The notes under the pieces were generated by a model. The model was not told where the DNA came from. It did no database searches and was given only the letters and a program-made list of their open reading frames with translations. From NCBI GenBank assembly GCA_002104895.1, contig MCFG01000140.1:84298-148297 (forward strand): DNA of 64,000 nucleotides, written 5' to 3'. A program made the translations under genes and the position numbers. This stretch comes from Anaeromyces robustus (lineage: Eukaryota; Neocallimastigomycota; Neocallimastigomycetes; Neocallimastigales; Neocallimastigaceae). Below are positions 47,801-63,900 of this stretch, one piece after another (the stretch's first letter is position 1; each line of letters opens with the position of its first letter).

Positions 47801-50800
47801 AGTCAAATCCAATGGAGAAAAATATTTAGTTTGTTACTATCAATTATACAATAATGATATTAATGAAATTGAAGGAAAGAACATTCGTGAATATCTTAAG
47901 AATAAATTACCTTCGTACATGATTCCTAATTATTATAGAAAAATTAATGATATACCATTAACAGTAAGTGGTAAATTAAATAGAAAAGAATTACCAGAAA
48001 TTAATATTGAAGATATTATTAAAGATGAATATGTAGCACCAGAAACAGAAATTGAAAAGTGTATATGTTATATATATAGTAAAATATTTAATATTAATGA
48101 AAATGAAGTTGGAAAAACAAGTGATTTCTTTGAATTAGGAGGAGATAGTTTAAATGCTATTAGACTTATTTCTATGATTGAAAAAAAATTAAAAGTTAAA
48201 TTAAGTATAAAAGATATTTATGAAAATTCCATAGTTGTTGATTTAAGTAATTCTATTGAAAAAATATTAAATAGTAACAATAATTCTAGAAATGTTGAAA
48301 TTATTGATAAACGAAATAGTAAAGAATTCCCAATTACATCACAACAATTAGGTGTTTATATTGATTCTATTAAAAATGAAGGTAGTATTATTTATAATAT
48401 TCCATTTTCATTTAAATTAATTAAAAATGTAAATATTGAAAAGATTAAGAATGGATTTAATAAATTATTCCAGAATCAAGAGATTCTTAGAACAAAATAT
48501 TATTCTGTTGAAATTAACGGTAAAGAAGAAGTTTATGGATATATTGATGATGAAAGTACTTTAGAATTTGAAGAATATACATATGATAATATTTCTTCAT
48601 TTGTACGACCATTTGATTTATCAAAAGCACCATTAATTCGTGTAGGATTTATTAAAAATGAAGTTTTATTAATTGATATGCATCATATTATATCAGATGG
48701 AACAACAATTTCTATTATTATAAATGAAATTAATAAATATTATAATAGATCATCAATATCAGAATTAGAAGTTCAATTTAGTGATTATGCTATTCATATG
48801 AATGAAATGAAAAATAGTGAAATATACTCTAAAAAAATTGAATTTTACAAAGAAATGTTTAAAGAAGATTATGAAATTACAAATATTCCTCATAAAGAAA
48901 AAATAAAAGAATATAAATTGAATGGAAATGAAGAGAGTCAAATTGGAAATTCTGAAAGATATATTGATACTTTAATGAGTGAAAAAATCAATGAATATAT
49001 AAGAGTTAATAGAATTAGTAAAACAGTGTTCTTTTTAAGTATTTATGGATATATATTAAGTAAATATAGTGGACAAGAAATTATATACACTTCAATGATG
49101 AATGCCAACAGAAATAATCATTATTTAGAAAATATGATAGGTATGTTTGTAAGTACTCAACCAATTCTTCTAAAATATGATGAATCAAATAAATCATTTT
49201 TAGATATTATTAAAATGAATATGGAAATATTAATGGAATTATATAATAATCAAGATATTTCATTTTCAGAACTTGTGAATCTTTTGAAATTAAAAAAGGT
49301 TAATAACGCTTTTATATTCCAACCTATGAGAATTTTTGAGAATAATAATTCAGATGAATCAATAATTTCAAAAGAAATTCAAAAAATTTATTCGCTTTAT
49401 GAGGAAAATAATGAATTCCAATTAAATAGTGATAACATCACTAAATTTGATATAACATTTAATGTTATTGAAAATAAAGAAGGATATATGATAACCATTG
49501 ATTATAATAAAAATATATATGAATCATTCATGATTGAAAATATAATAAATAGTTATGTTGAAGTAATAAAATATTTAGATAAATTCAATGGAAATATTCA
49601 AGAAATTGAGTATATTCCAAAAGAAGAAAAGGAAAAAATTATTACTAAATTCAATGATAATAAATTTGAATATGGTTGTGATAAATTATATCATGTAGAA
49701 TTTAGTAAAGTCGCTAAAGAAAATAAAGATAAAATAGCAATAATATGTAGTGGAATTGAAATTAATTATTCAGAATTAGATGAAATGAGTAATTCATTAG
49801 CTAATTATTTACGTAAACATAATATTGGAAGAGGTGATATTATTCCTATCATTAGTGAACGATCATTTTACTTTGTTATTGGAACATTAGCGGTAATGAA
49901 ATCAGGTGCAGCTTATTTACCAATTGATCCAGATTTTCCAGAAGAACGTATCAAATTCATGATAGAAGAAGTTCAATCTAAAATAATATTGGAATATATA
50001 ACAGATAAAGAAAATCATTTAAAACTTCAAAATAATAATTGGAATATTTATTCATTATCAGAACATAATTATAAAGAATATGTTAATGAAATAAATAATT
50101 ATAATGAAGCAAATGATTTATGTTATGTTCTTTTTACCTCTGGTACTACAGGAAAACCTAAAGGAACAATGATTACACATAATAATTTAGTAAACTATTG
50201 TTTATATAGTCATACATATAATGGAGCAAAAAACATATTAGAACCAAAAATAAATAGTGCTTTAGCATTTTCAAAATTTACTTTTGATATGTCAGTTGGA
50301 GAAATATATTTACCACTATTAAATGGATCAAGAGTAATACTTTGTAATGATGAAGAATATAATAATCCAAATATAATAGGAAATATTATTATTAAGTATA
50401 ATATTGATTTTATATTTAGTGTTCCATCAAGAATAGAAAACTATATAAAAGATAATAAATTTAAGAATTCATTAAAGAATATCAAATATATGTATATGGG
50501 TGGAGAATTATTGAATCATAAAACATTAGAAAATATAATTGAAAGTACTAATGCAATAATATATAATCCTTATGGTCCAACTGAAACAACAGTTATTTGT
50601 ACTCTTAAACAATTAACAAATGGAAATAATAATGAAAATATTAATGATATTAAAATAAGTATAGGTAAACCATTATGTAATTGTAAGATTTATATTTTAG
50701 ATAAAATGTTGAAACCAGTTCCAATTGGAGTAGAAGGAGAAATATTTATTAGTGGATATGGAGTTGGAAAAGGATACCTTAATCAACCAGAATTAACGAA

Positions 50801-53800
50801 AGAAAAATTTATAGAATGTCCATATTATTGTATTAATAATAAGCCTTGGACTATGTATAGAACAGGAGATTTAGGTAAATGGAATGAAGAAGGTGAAATT
50901 ATATGCTTAGGAAGAATTGATTTCCAAGTTAAAATTCGTGGTCAAAGAATTGAATTGAGTGAAATTGAAAATACAATTAAAGAAATGAAAGAAATTGAAT
51001 ATTCTACAGTAATTGATAGAGAAAATGAAGATGGAAATAAATATCTCGTATGTTATTTCATCAGTGAAAAAATAATCAAAGGAAAAGAAATTAGAGAATA
51101 TTTAAAGAATAAACTTCCTTCTTACATGATTCCAAATTATTTTGTTAAAATTGATAATATTCCAATAACATCAAATGGTAAATTAGATAGAAAATCATTA
51201 CCAGAACCAAATATTAAAGATTTAATGAAAGAATCATATTCACCACCAATTAATGAAACGGAAGAAAAAGTATGTGAAATCTTTAGTCAAATATTTAATA
51301 TTCATAAAAATGAAATAGGAAGATTCAATGATTTTTATGAATTTGGAGGAGATAGTTTCAAAGCTATTCAAGTATGTACTTTAATTGAAAAAGAATTTAA
51401 AATTAAAGTAAATATGAAAGATATATTTTTACATACAATAATATTTGATTTAGGACAATTCATTGATAATAAATTGAATGAAAATATTGTAAAAGAAGAA
51501 AAAATATATAATTTAATTGAAATCAAGAAATATAATAAGAAAGAATATCCAATAACATCACAACAAATGGGAGTTTATATTGATTCCATTAAGAATCCAA
51601 ATAGTATTATATATAATATTCCTTTTTCATTCCAACTCAATAAATCCGTTGATATTAAAAAGATTAAAGAAGGATTCCGAATGATATTTAATAAACAAGA
51701 AATATTAAAAAGTAAATATTCAACCAAAGAAATTGATGGTAAAACAGCAATTTATGGATATATTGATGATGAATGTTCATTAGAATTTGAAGAATACACA
51801 TATGAAAATGCTAAAACATTTGTTCGACCATTTGATTTATCGAAAGCACCACTAATTCGTGTTGGATTTATTAAAAATGAAGTTTTATTGATTGATATGC
51901 ATCATATTATATCAGATGGTATTACAATGTCAATTTTAAAAAAGGAAATTAATAAATATTATAATAGATTATCAATATCTGAATTAGAAATTCAATTTAG
52001 CGATTATGCTATTCATATGAATGAAATGAAAAATAGCGAATGGTATTCTAAACAGATAGAATTTTATAAGGAAATATTTACAGAGGATTATGAAGTTATA
52101 AACATCCCTCAAAAGGACGACATAATTGAATATGATATAAATAAAAACGAAAAAAATGAAATTGGAAATTGTATTAAAGTTATTGATAATTCAATGAGTG
52201 AAAGAATCAATGAATATATCAAAACTAATTCATTAAGCAAGACAGCATTCTTCATTAGTATTTATGGATATATATTAAGTAAATATAGTGGACAAGAAAT
52301 TGTATATACTTCAATGATGAGTGCTAATAGAAATAATCATTATTTAGAAAATATGATAGGTATGTTTGTAAGTACTCAACCAATTCTTCTTAAATATAAC
52401 AAAGAAAATATTTCTTTCTTAGATATTATTAAAGAAAACATGGAAATTATAATGGAATTATATAATAATCAAGATATATCATTTTCAGAACTTATAAATA
52501 CTTTGAAATTGAAGAAAGTAAATAATTCTTTCATTTTCCAACCTAAGAGTATTATTGATAATAATAATTCATCAGATGAATCAGTATTTTCTAAAGAAGA
52601 TATTCAAAAGATGTATTCTCTTTATGAAGAATCTAATGAATTCAAATTGAATAATGATAATACCACAAAATTTGATATAACATTTAATGCTGTTGAAAGT
52701 GAAAAAGGATATCTATTGGTAATAGAGTATAATAAAAATGTATATGAATCTTCAACAATTGAAAATATAATGAATAGCTGTATTGAAATGATCATGAATT
52801 TAGATAAATTCAATGAAAATATTCAAAATATTGAATATATTCCAAAAGAAGAAAAGGAAAAGATTATCACTAAATTCAATGATAATGACTTTATATATGA
52901 TTGTGATAAATTATATCATGTAGAGTTTGGCCATATAGCTAAAGAATATCCTGAATCAATAGCTTTAATATATAATAATACAAAATATAAATATAGAGAA
53001 TTAGATGAAATGAGTAATTCATTAGCACATTATTTAAGAGAACATGGTATTGGAAGAAATGATATTATACCAATTATTTGTGAAAGAACACCTTATTATA
53101 TGATTGGAACACTTGCAATTTCAAAAGCAGGTGGTGCATTTTTACCAATTGATCCAAAATATCCATTAGAACGTATAAAGTATATTTTAGATGATGTAAA
53201 ACCATCGATTATTCTTACTTATAATGTAGATAAAATAATGAAAGATTTAAAACAAGATCATGATTATAATGTATATAAAATTAATAATCATGATTATGAA
53301 AAAAATAGAATGATGATAGAAAATATCAATTCATCTGATGATACATGTTACGTTCTTTTTACATCAGGAACAACAGGTAAACCTAAAGGAGCCATGGTTA
53401 GTCATTTCAATATTTATAATTTCATTAGAAAGTATGATGATAATAAAGATCGTATCAATATGTATAATACGATAATAAGAAATAATGGAGTAAATAATAT
53501 GATGGCCATTGCTAATTTCCCATTTGATCTTTCTCATATTGAAATAACATTTAGTTTAATTCATGGATTAACAATAGTATTTGCTGATGAAGAAATGTTA
53601 GAAAATATTAGTGATATGGGTAATTATATTAAAGAAAACCAAATTGAATTCATCACTACCACACCTACAAGATTTAAATTATTTATGGAAAATGAAGAAT
53701 TTAAAAATCAATTAAAACAAATCAAAGTTTTAATATTTATAGGAGAATCATTACCATTAAGTTTATGTAAAGAAATACATAAATATTCTGAATGTAAAAT

Positions 53801-54374
53801 TTATAATAGTTATGGACCAACCGAATGTAGTGTTACATGTACATTAAAAGAAATTGATACTGAGAAAGAAGAAAAAATTAGTATTGGTAAACCTATGACC
53901 AATTGTAAAGTATATATTCTTGACAAATATAAAAAACCAGTTCCAATTGGAGTAGTAGGATATATATATATAGGAGGATTTGGAGTAGGAAAAGGATATT
54001 TAGGAAGACCTGAATTAACGAAAGAAATGTTTATTCAATGTCCATTTAATAATAATTCTAATGGAAATGTTAAAGAAGAATATGAAAAGACAAGTGAAAT
54101 TGTTAATAATAATGTAAATTCACACAATACAATTATGTATAATACAGGAGATTTAGGTAAATGGAATAATAATGGAGAAATTGAATATTTAGGAAGAGCT
54201 GATTTCCAAGTTAAAATTAAAGGACATAGAATAGAATTAGGAGAAATTGAAAATACAATTAAAGAAATTCAAGAAATTGAACAATGTGCAGTTATTGATA
54301 GAAAAAATGAAAATGAAGAGAGTTATTTAATTTGTTATTACACTATGAAAAATCCAGATAGTACTACTACTACC

Positions 54375-54417
<43 letters not shown>

Positions 54418-57400
54418 GTTATGGAAAAAGAATTAGAGAATATCTTAAATTGAAACTTCCAATATATATGATTCCAAATTATTTCAAATTAATTCAGGTA
54501 TTACCAGTCACTAGAAATGGTAAATTGGATAGAAAAGTATTACCTGAACCAGATATAAATGATATCATTGAAGAAAAATATGTTAAACCAGTAAATAAAA
54601 TTGAAGAAAAGATATGTGAAATATATAGTCAAATATTTAACATTGATATAAATAAGATTGGAAGAACAAGTGACTTTTTAGAATTAGGAGGAGATAGTTT
54701 ACAAGCAATTCGAGTAGCAACATTTATTGAAAAAGAATACAAAGTTAAGATATATATGAAAGATGTTCTTTCTCATTCAACAACATTTGATTTAGGAAAA
54801 TTCATTGATTATAAAATTAAAAATGATAAAGAAAACGAAAAAGAAATACATATTATTAAGAAGTATAATCAAAAAGAATATCCAATTACATCACAACAAA
54901 TGGGAGTTTATATTGATTCAATTAAGAATCCAAATAGTACAATTTATAATATTCCTAGAGTATTACCACTTAATAAATCCATTGACATAAAAAAGATTAA
55001 AGAAGGTTTTAATAAATTATTTAATAAACAAAATATATTAAGAAGTAAATATATTGAAGTAGAAATAGATGATAAAACTGAAATACATGGATATATTGAT
55101 GATGAATGTAAATTAATATTTGAAGAATATACATATGATAATGCAAAAACATTTGTTCGACCATTTGATTTATCAAAAGCACCACTAATTCGTGTAGGAT
55201 TCATTGAAAACGAAGTTTTATTAATTGATATGCATCATATTATATCAGATGGTACTACAATGTCGATTATTATAAATGAAATTAATAAATATTATAATGG
55301 CTTATCAATGTCAGAATTAGAAGTTCAATTTAGTGATTATGCTATCCATATGGATGAAATGAAAAATAGTGAATGGTATTCTAAACAAATAGAATTTTAT
55401 AAAAAAATGTTTAAAGAAGATTATGAAATAGCCATGATACCTCAAAATGATTATAAAGTAATAGAATATAATGAAATATGGAATATAAATAAATGAAAAC
55501 AAAGAAATTGAAATTGGAAACTGTGACAAATATATTGATGCTTTATTGAGTGAAAAAATCAATGAATATATTAGAATTAATAAGATTAGTAAAACATCAT
55601 TCTTTTTAAGTATTTATGGATATATATTAAGTAAATATAGTGGACAAGAAATAATATACACTTCAATGATGAGTGCTAATAGAAACAATCATTATTTAGA
55701 AAATATGATTGGTATGTTTGTAAGTACTCAACCAATTCTTCTGAAATATGATAAACCAAGTAAATCATTTTTAGATATAATTAAAATGAATATGAAAATA
55801 TTAATGGAATTATATAATAATCAAGATATTTCATTTTCAGAATTAATAAATGCTTTAAAATTGAAAAAAGTAAATAATTCCTTTATATTCCAACCTAAAA
55901 GTATAATTGAGAATAGTAATTCAAATGGATCAGTATTTTTAAATGAAGACGTTCATAAAATGTATAGCCTTTATGAAGAATCTAATGAATTCCAATTAGA
56001 TAATGATAATACCACTAAATTTGATATAATATTTAATGTAATAGAAAGAAATGAAGGATATTTATTAGAAATAGAATATAATAAATTAAAATATAATGTT
56101 GAAACAATTAATGATTTAATGAATAGTTATATAGAAGTATTAAACAATATAAATAATTTCGATAAATCAATTAAATCAATAAATTATCTACCTAATAATA
56201 TGAAAAATGAAATTTTATATAACTTTAACAATAATTGGAATGATAAAGAAAGTTATGGATTTTATCATGAAGAATTCAAAAGAATAGCAAAGATTAATCC
56301 AGATAAAGTTGCTATTAAATTTAATAAAGAAAACATAACATATAATGAATTAGATAAAATAACAAATTCGTTATCTAATTATTTAAGAAAAATTGGAATA
56401 AAAAGAAATGATATTATTCCAATAATTACTGAAAGAAATCCATATTATATTATTGCTTTACTTTCAGTATCTAAATCAGGAGCAGCTTATTTACCAATTG
56501 ATATAAAATTACCAACTAAAAGAATTGAATATATTTTAAAAGAAGTTAATCCTAAAGTTATTCTTTATGACACTGTTAATATTGAAAATATGAAAATTAA
56601 AATCGACATTAAATATAATTATTACAATTTACGCACACATAATTATAATAATGATATAAATGATATTGTTAACATAAATAAGCCTGAAGATATATGTTAT
56701 ATATTATTCACTTCAGGTACTACTGGAAAACCAAAGGGAGTTTTAATTAATCATTTTAATATATATAATTATGTAAGATCATTTGATGAAGAAAATAAAG
56801 AATGTAATAATAATTTATGTATTTATAATATATTCATTAAAAATCATAATATAAAAAATGTTTTATCAATAACTAACTTTGCATTTGATTCAGCACAAAC
56901 TGAAATTACATTTAGTTTAGTTCATGGATTAAAAATAATATTAGCAGATGATAATATTTCATCAGATATAAAATTATTATCAAAATATATGATAGATAAT
57001 GATGTAGAATTCATTAATACAACACCAACTAGATTTAAATTATTTATTGAAAATGAAGAATTTAAAAAATCTTTAAATAATTTAAAGATAGTTTATTTAG
57101 GAGGTGAAGAATTAACATTAGATTTATGTAAAAGAATTCATAAATATCTCAATGTAAGATTTATAATAGTTATGGTCCAACAGAATGTACAGTAGATTGT
57201 TCCATTAAAGAAATAAATGAAGACAATGAAAATGAAATAACAATTGGAAAACCAATTTGTAATTGTTCGATATATATTTTAGATAAATATTTAAATCCAA
57301 TTCCTATTGATGTTGAAGGTGAAATATATATCAGTGGTTATAATGTTGGACAAGGATATATAAATAAAGAAGAATTGACAAAAGAAGTATTTATAAGTAA

Positions 57401-60400
57401 TCCATTTAAAAATGGTGAAATGATGTATAAAACAGGAGATTTAGGTAAATGGACTAGAAATGGAGAAATAAAATATTGTGGAAGAATTGATTTACAAGTT
57501 AAAATTCATGGTTTAAGAATTGAATTACATGAAGTAGAAAATACAATTAAAGAAATGGAAGAAATTGAATATTCTGTAGTAATTGATAGAAAGCACGACA
57601 ATGGAGATAAATATTTAGTATGTTATTTCATTAGTGAAAAGTTAATTAATGGAAAAGAAATTAGAGAATATTTGAAGAATAAACTTCCTTCTTACATGAT
57701 TCCAAATTATTTTGTTAAAATTGATAATATTCCAATAACATCAAATGGTAAATTAGATAGAAAATCATTACCAGAACCAAATATTAAAGATTTAATGAAA
57801 GAATCATATTCACCACCAATTAATGAAACAGAAGAAAAAGTGTGTGAAATCTTTAGTCAAATATTTAATATTCATAAAAATAAAGTAGGAAGATTTAACG
57901 ATTTTTATGAATTTGGAGGAGATAGTTTCAAAGCAATTCAATTATGTAATTTAATTTCAAAATCATTTAATATTAAAGTCAATATTCAAGATATATTATC
58001 ACATCCAATAATTTCAGAATTTAGTGAATATATTGAAAATAAATTAAATAAAGAAATTGGAAAAGAAAATGAAATAATAGATTTAATTGAAATTAAAAAA
58101 CATAATAAGAAAGAATTTCCAATAACATCACAACAAATGGGAGTTTATATTGATTCGATTAAGAATCCAAATAGTATTATATATAATATTCCAGATATGT
58201 TCCAACTTAATAAATCAATTAATATTGAAATTATTAAAGAAGGATTCCAAATATTATTTAATAAACAAGAAATATTAAGAAGTAAATATTCTTCAAAAGA
58301 AGTAGATAGTAAAACAGAAATTTATGGATATATTGATGATGAATGTTCATTAATATTTGAAGAGTATACATATGAAAATGCTAAAACATTTGTTCGACCA
58401 TTTGATTTATCGAAAGCACCACTAATTCGTGTAGGATTTATTAAGAATGAAGTTTTATTAATTGATATGCATCATATTATATCAGATGGTATTACAATGA
58501 CAATTATTATAAATGAAATTAATAAATATTATAATGGATTATCAATATCTGAATTAGAAGTTCAATTCAGTGATTATGCTATTCATATGAATGAAGTGAA
58601 AAATAGTAAATGGTATTCTAAACAAATAGAATTTTACAAAGAAATGTTTAAAGAAGATTATGAAATTACAAACATTCCTAAGAAGGAAAGAGAGATTGTG
58701 AATGAATATGAAATAAATAAAGAAGAAATTAATGAAATTGGAAATTGTATTAAAGTTATTGATAATTCAATAAGTAAAAATATCAATGAGTATATCAAAA
58801 CCAATTCATTAAGTAAAACAGCATTCTTTATAAGTATTTATGGATATATATTAAGTAAATATAGTGGACAAGAAATAATATACACTTCAATGATGAGTGC
58901 TAATAGAAATAATCATTATTTAGAAAATATGATAGGTATGTTTGTAAGTACTCAACCAATTCTTCTTAAATATAACAAAGAAAATATTCATTTTTAGATA
59001 TTCTTAAAGAAAATATGAAATTATAATGGAATTATATAATAATCAAGATATATCATTTTCAGAACTTATAAATACTTTGAAATTGAAGAAAGTTAATAAT
59101 TCTTTCATTTTCCAACCTAAGAGTATAGTTGAAAATAATGATTCAAATGAATCAATATTTTCAAAAGAAGACATTCAAAATATATATTCCTTTACGAAGA
59201 ATCAAATGAATTCCAATTAGATAATGAAAATACACTAAATTTGATATAACATTTAATGTTATAGAAAGTGAAAAAGGATATTTATTGGTAATAGAGTATA
59301 ATAAAAATGTATATGAATCTTCAATAATTGAAAATATAATGAATAGCTGTATTGAAATGATCATGAATTTAGATAAATTCAATGAAAATATTCAAAATAT
59401 TGAATATATTCCAAAAGAAGAAAAGGAAAAGATTATCACTAAATTCAATGATAATGACTTTATATATGATTGTGATAAATTATATCATGTAGAATTTAAT
59501 CGTGTTGCTAAAGAGAATCCTGAATCAATAGCTTTAATATATAATAATACGAAATATAAATATAGAGAATTAGATGAAATGAGTAATTCATTAGCACATT
59601 ATTTAAGAGAACATGGTATTGGAAGAAATGATATAATACCTATTATTTGTGAAAGAGCACCTTATTATATAATTGGAACACTTGCAATTTCAAAAGCAGG
59701 TGGTGCATTTTTACCAATTGATCCAAAATATCCATTAGAACGTATAAAGTATATTTTAGATGATGTAAAACCATCGATTATTCTTACTTATAATGTAGAT
59801 GAAATAATGAAATATTTAAAACAAGATCATGATTATAATGTATATAAAATTAATAATCACGATTATGAAAAAAATAGAATGATGTTAGAAAATATCAATT
59901 CATCTGATGATACATGTTACGTTCTTTTTACATCAGGAACAACAGGTAAACCTAAAGGAGCCATGGTTAGTCATTTCAATATTTATAATTTCATTAGAAA
60001 ATATGATGATGATAAAGATCGTATCAATATGTATAATACGATAATAAGAAATAATGGAGTAAATAATATGATGGCCATTGCTAATTTCCCATTTGATCTT
60101 TCTCATATTGAAATAACATTTAGTTTAATTCATGGATTAACAATAGTATTTGCTGATGAAGAAATGCTAGAAAATATTAGTGATATGGGTAATTATATTA
60201 AAGAAAACCAAATTGAATTCATCACTACTACTCCTACAAGATTTAAATTATTTATGGAAAATGAAGAATTTAAAAATCAATTAAAACAAATCAAAGTTTT
60301 AATATTTATAGGAGAATCATTACCATTAAGTTTATGTAAAGAAATACATAAATATTCTGAATGTAAAATTTATAATAGTTATGGACCAACCGAATGTAGT

Positions 60401-60943
60401 GTTACATGTACATTAAAAGAAATTGATACTGAGAAAGAAGAAAAAATTAGTATTGGTAAACCTATGACCAATTGTAAAGTATATATTCTTGACAAATATA
60501 AAAAACCAGTTCCAATTGGAGTAGTAGGATATATATATATAGGAGGATTTGGAGTAGGAAAAGGATATTTAGGAAGACCTGAATTAACGAAAGAAATGTT
60601 TATTCAATGTCCATTTAATAATAATTCTAATGGAAATGTTAAAGAAGAATATGAAAAGACAAGTGAAATTGTTAATAATAATGTAAATTCACACAATACA
60701 ATTATGTATAATACAGGAGATTTAGGTAAATGGAATAATAATGGAGAAATTGAATATTTAGGAAGAGCTGATTTCCAAGTTAAAATTAAAGGACATAGAA
60801 TAGAATTAGGAGAAATTGAAAATACAATTAAAGAAATTCAAGAAATTGAACAATGTGCAGTTATTGATAGAAAAAATGAAAATGAAGAGAGTTATTTAAT
60901 TTGTTATTACACTATGAAAAATCCAGATAGTACTACTACTACC

Positions 60944-60986
<43 letters not shown>

Positions 60987-63900
60987 GTTATGGAAAAAGA
61001 ATTAGAGAATATCTTAAATTGAAACTTCCAATATATATGATTCCAAATTATTTCAAATTAATTCAGGTATTACCAGTCACTAGAAATGGTAAATTGGATA
61101 GAAAAGTATTACCTGAACCAGATATAAATGATATCATTGAAGAAAAATATGTTAAACCAGTAAATAAAATTGAAGAAAAGATATGTGAAATATATAGTCA
61201 AATATTTAACATTGATATAAATAAGATTGGAAGAACAAGTGACTTTTTAGAATTAGGAGGAGATAGTTTACAAGCAATTCGAGTAGCAACATTTATTGAA
61301 AAAGAATACAAAGTTAAGATATATATGAAAGATGTTCTTTCTCATTCAACAACATTTGATTTAGGAAAATTCATTGATTATAAAATTAAAAATGATAGAG
61401 AAAATGAAGAAGAAATACATATTATTAAGAAGTATAATCAAAAAGAATATCCAATTACATCACAACAAATGGGAGTTTATATTGATTCAATTAAGAATCC
61501 AAATAGTACAATTTATAATATTCCTAGAGTATTACCACTTAATAAATCCATTGACATTAAAAAGATTAAAGAAGGTTTTAATAAATTATTTAATAAACAA
61601 AATATATTAAGAAGTAAATATATTGAAGTAGAAATAGATGATAAAACTGAAATACATGGATATATTGATGATGAATGTTCATTGATATTTGAAGAGTACA
61701 CATATGGAAATGCTAAAACATTTGTTCGACCATTTGATTTATCGAAAGCGCCACTAATTCGTGTAGGATTCATTGAAAACGAAGTTTTATTAATTGATAT
61801 GCATCATATTATATCAGATGGTACTACAATGTCGATTATTATAAATGAAATTAATAAATATTATAATGGCTTATCAATGTCAGAATTAGAAGTTCAATTT
61901 AGTGACTATGCTATTCATATGGATGAGATGAAAAATAGTGAATGGTATTCTAAACAAATAGAATTATATAAAAAATTGTTTAAAGAAGAATATGAAATAG
62001 CCAGGATTCCTCAAAATGATAAAGTAATAGAATATAATGAAAATAATGAATATAAAATAAATGAAAACAAAGAAAGTGAAATTGGAAATTGTGACAAATA
62101 TATTGATACTTTAATGAGTGAAAAAATTAATGAATATATTAGAATTAATAAGATTAGTAAAACATCATTCTTTTTAAGTATTTATGGATATATATTAAGT
62201 AAATATAGTGGACAAGAAATCATATATACTTCAATGATGAGTGCTAATAGAAACAATCATTATTTAGAAAATATGATAGGTATGTTTGTAAGTACTCAAC
62301 CAATTCTTCTAAAATATGATCAATCTAATAAATCATTTTTGGATATTCTTAAAGAAAATATGGAAATTATAATGGAATTATATAATAATCAAGATATATC
62401 ATTTTCAGAACTTATAAATACTTTGAAATTGAAGAAAGTTAATAATTCTTTCATTTTCCAACCTAAAGATATTTTTGAAAATAGTAATATAGATAATTCA
62501 ATATTTCCATATGAGGAAATTAAAAAAATGTATAGTCTTTATGAAAAATCTAATGAATTCCAATTAGATAATGATAATATTACAAAATTTGATATAACAT
62601 TTAATGTAATAGAAAGAAATGAAGGATATTTATTCGAAATAGAATATAATAAATTAAAATATAATGTTGAAACAATTAATGATTTAATGAATAGTTATAT
62701 AGAAGTATTAAATAATATAAATAATTTCGATAAATCAATTAAATCAATAAATTATCTACCTAATAATATGAAAAATGAAATTTTATATAACTTTAACAAT
62801 AATTGGAATGATAAAGAAAGTTATGGATTTTATCATGAAGAATTCAAAAGAATAGCAAAGATTAATCCAAATAAAGTTGCTATTAAATTTAATAAAGAAA
62901 AAATAACATATAATGAATTAGATAAAATAACAAATTCGTTATCTAATTATTTAAGAAAAATTGGAATAAAAAGAAATGATATTATTCCAATAATTACTGA
63001 AAGAAATCCATATTATATTATTGCTTTACTTTCAGTATCTAAATCAGGAGCAGCTTATTTACCAATTGATATAAAATTACCAACTGAAAGAATTGAATAT
63101 ATTTTAAAAGAAGTTAATCCTAAAGTTATTCTTTATGACACTGTTAATATTGAAAATATGAAAAATGAAATCGATATTAAATATAATTATTACAATTTAC
63201 GTACACATAATTATAATAATGATATAAATGATATTGTTAACATAAATAAGCCTGAAGATATATGTTATATATTATTCACTTCAGGTACTACTGGAAAACC
63301 AAAGGGAGTTTTAATTAATCATTTTAATATATATAATTATGTAAGATCATTTGATGAAGAAAATAAAGAATGTAATAATAATTTATGTATTTATAATATA
63401 TTCATTAAAAATCATAATATAAAAAATGTTTTATCAATAACTAACTTTGCATTTGATTCAGCACAAACTGAAATTACATTTAGTTTAGTTCATGGATTAA
63501 AAATAATATTAGCAGATGATAATATTTCATCAGATATAAAATTATTATCAAAATATATGATAGATAATGATGTAGAATTCATTAATACAACACCAACTAG
63601 ATTTAAATTATTTATTGAAAATGAAGAATTTAAAAAATCTTTAAATGATTTAAAAATAGTTTATTTAGGAGGTGAAGAATTATCATTAGATTTATGTAAG
63701 AAAATTCATAAATACTCTCAATGTAAGATTTATAATAGTTATGGTCCAACAGAATGTACAGTAGATTGTTCCATTAAAGAAATAAATGAAGACAATGAAA
63801 ATGAAATAACAATTGGAAAACCAATTTGTAATTGTTCGATATATATTTTAGATAAATATTTAAATCCAATTCCTATTGATGTTGAAGGTGAAATATATAT

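Larger units (their letters stand above)
54870..58050 (+). other. NRPS module 5: C5-A5-T5, frame broken twice
   Basis: C5 HH at 55233. The frame is lost at 55465-55496 (net 2 bases short) and again at about 57148 (1 base short), both judged against the intact C7/A7 copy. A5 (about 56250-57790) has FDSAQTE; specificity positions, with the last three taken from A7, read D-S-T-N-Y-G-S-V-D. T5 Ser at 57924. Confidence 0.85.

Noticed and set aside
55494-55546. End of one NRPS and start of a second NRPS gene at this point
   Set aside because: The break falls in the middle of a condensation domain, and the paralogous copy reads through, so a frame error or deletion fits better than two genes.
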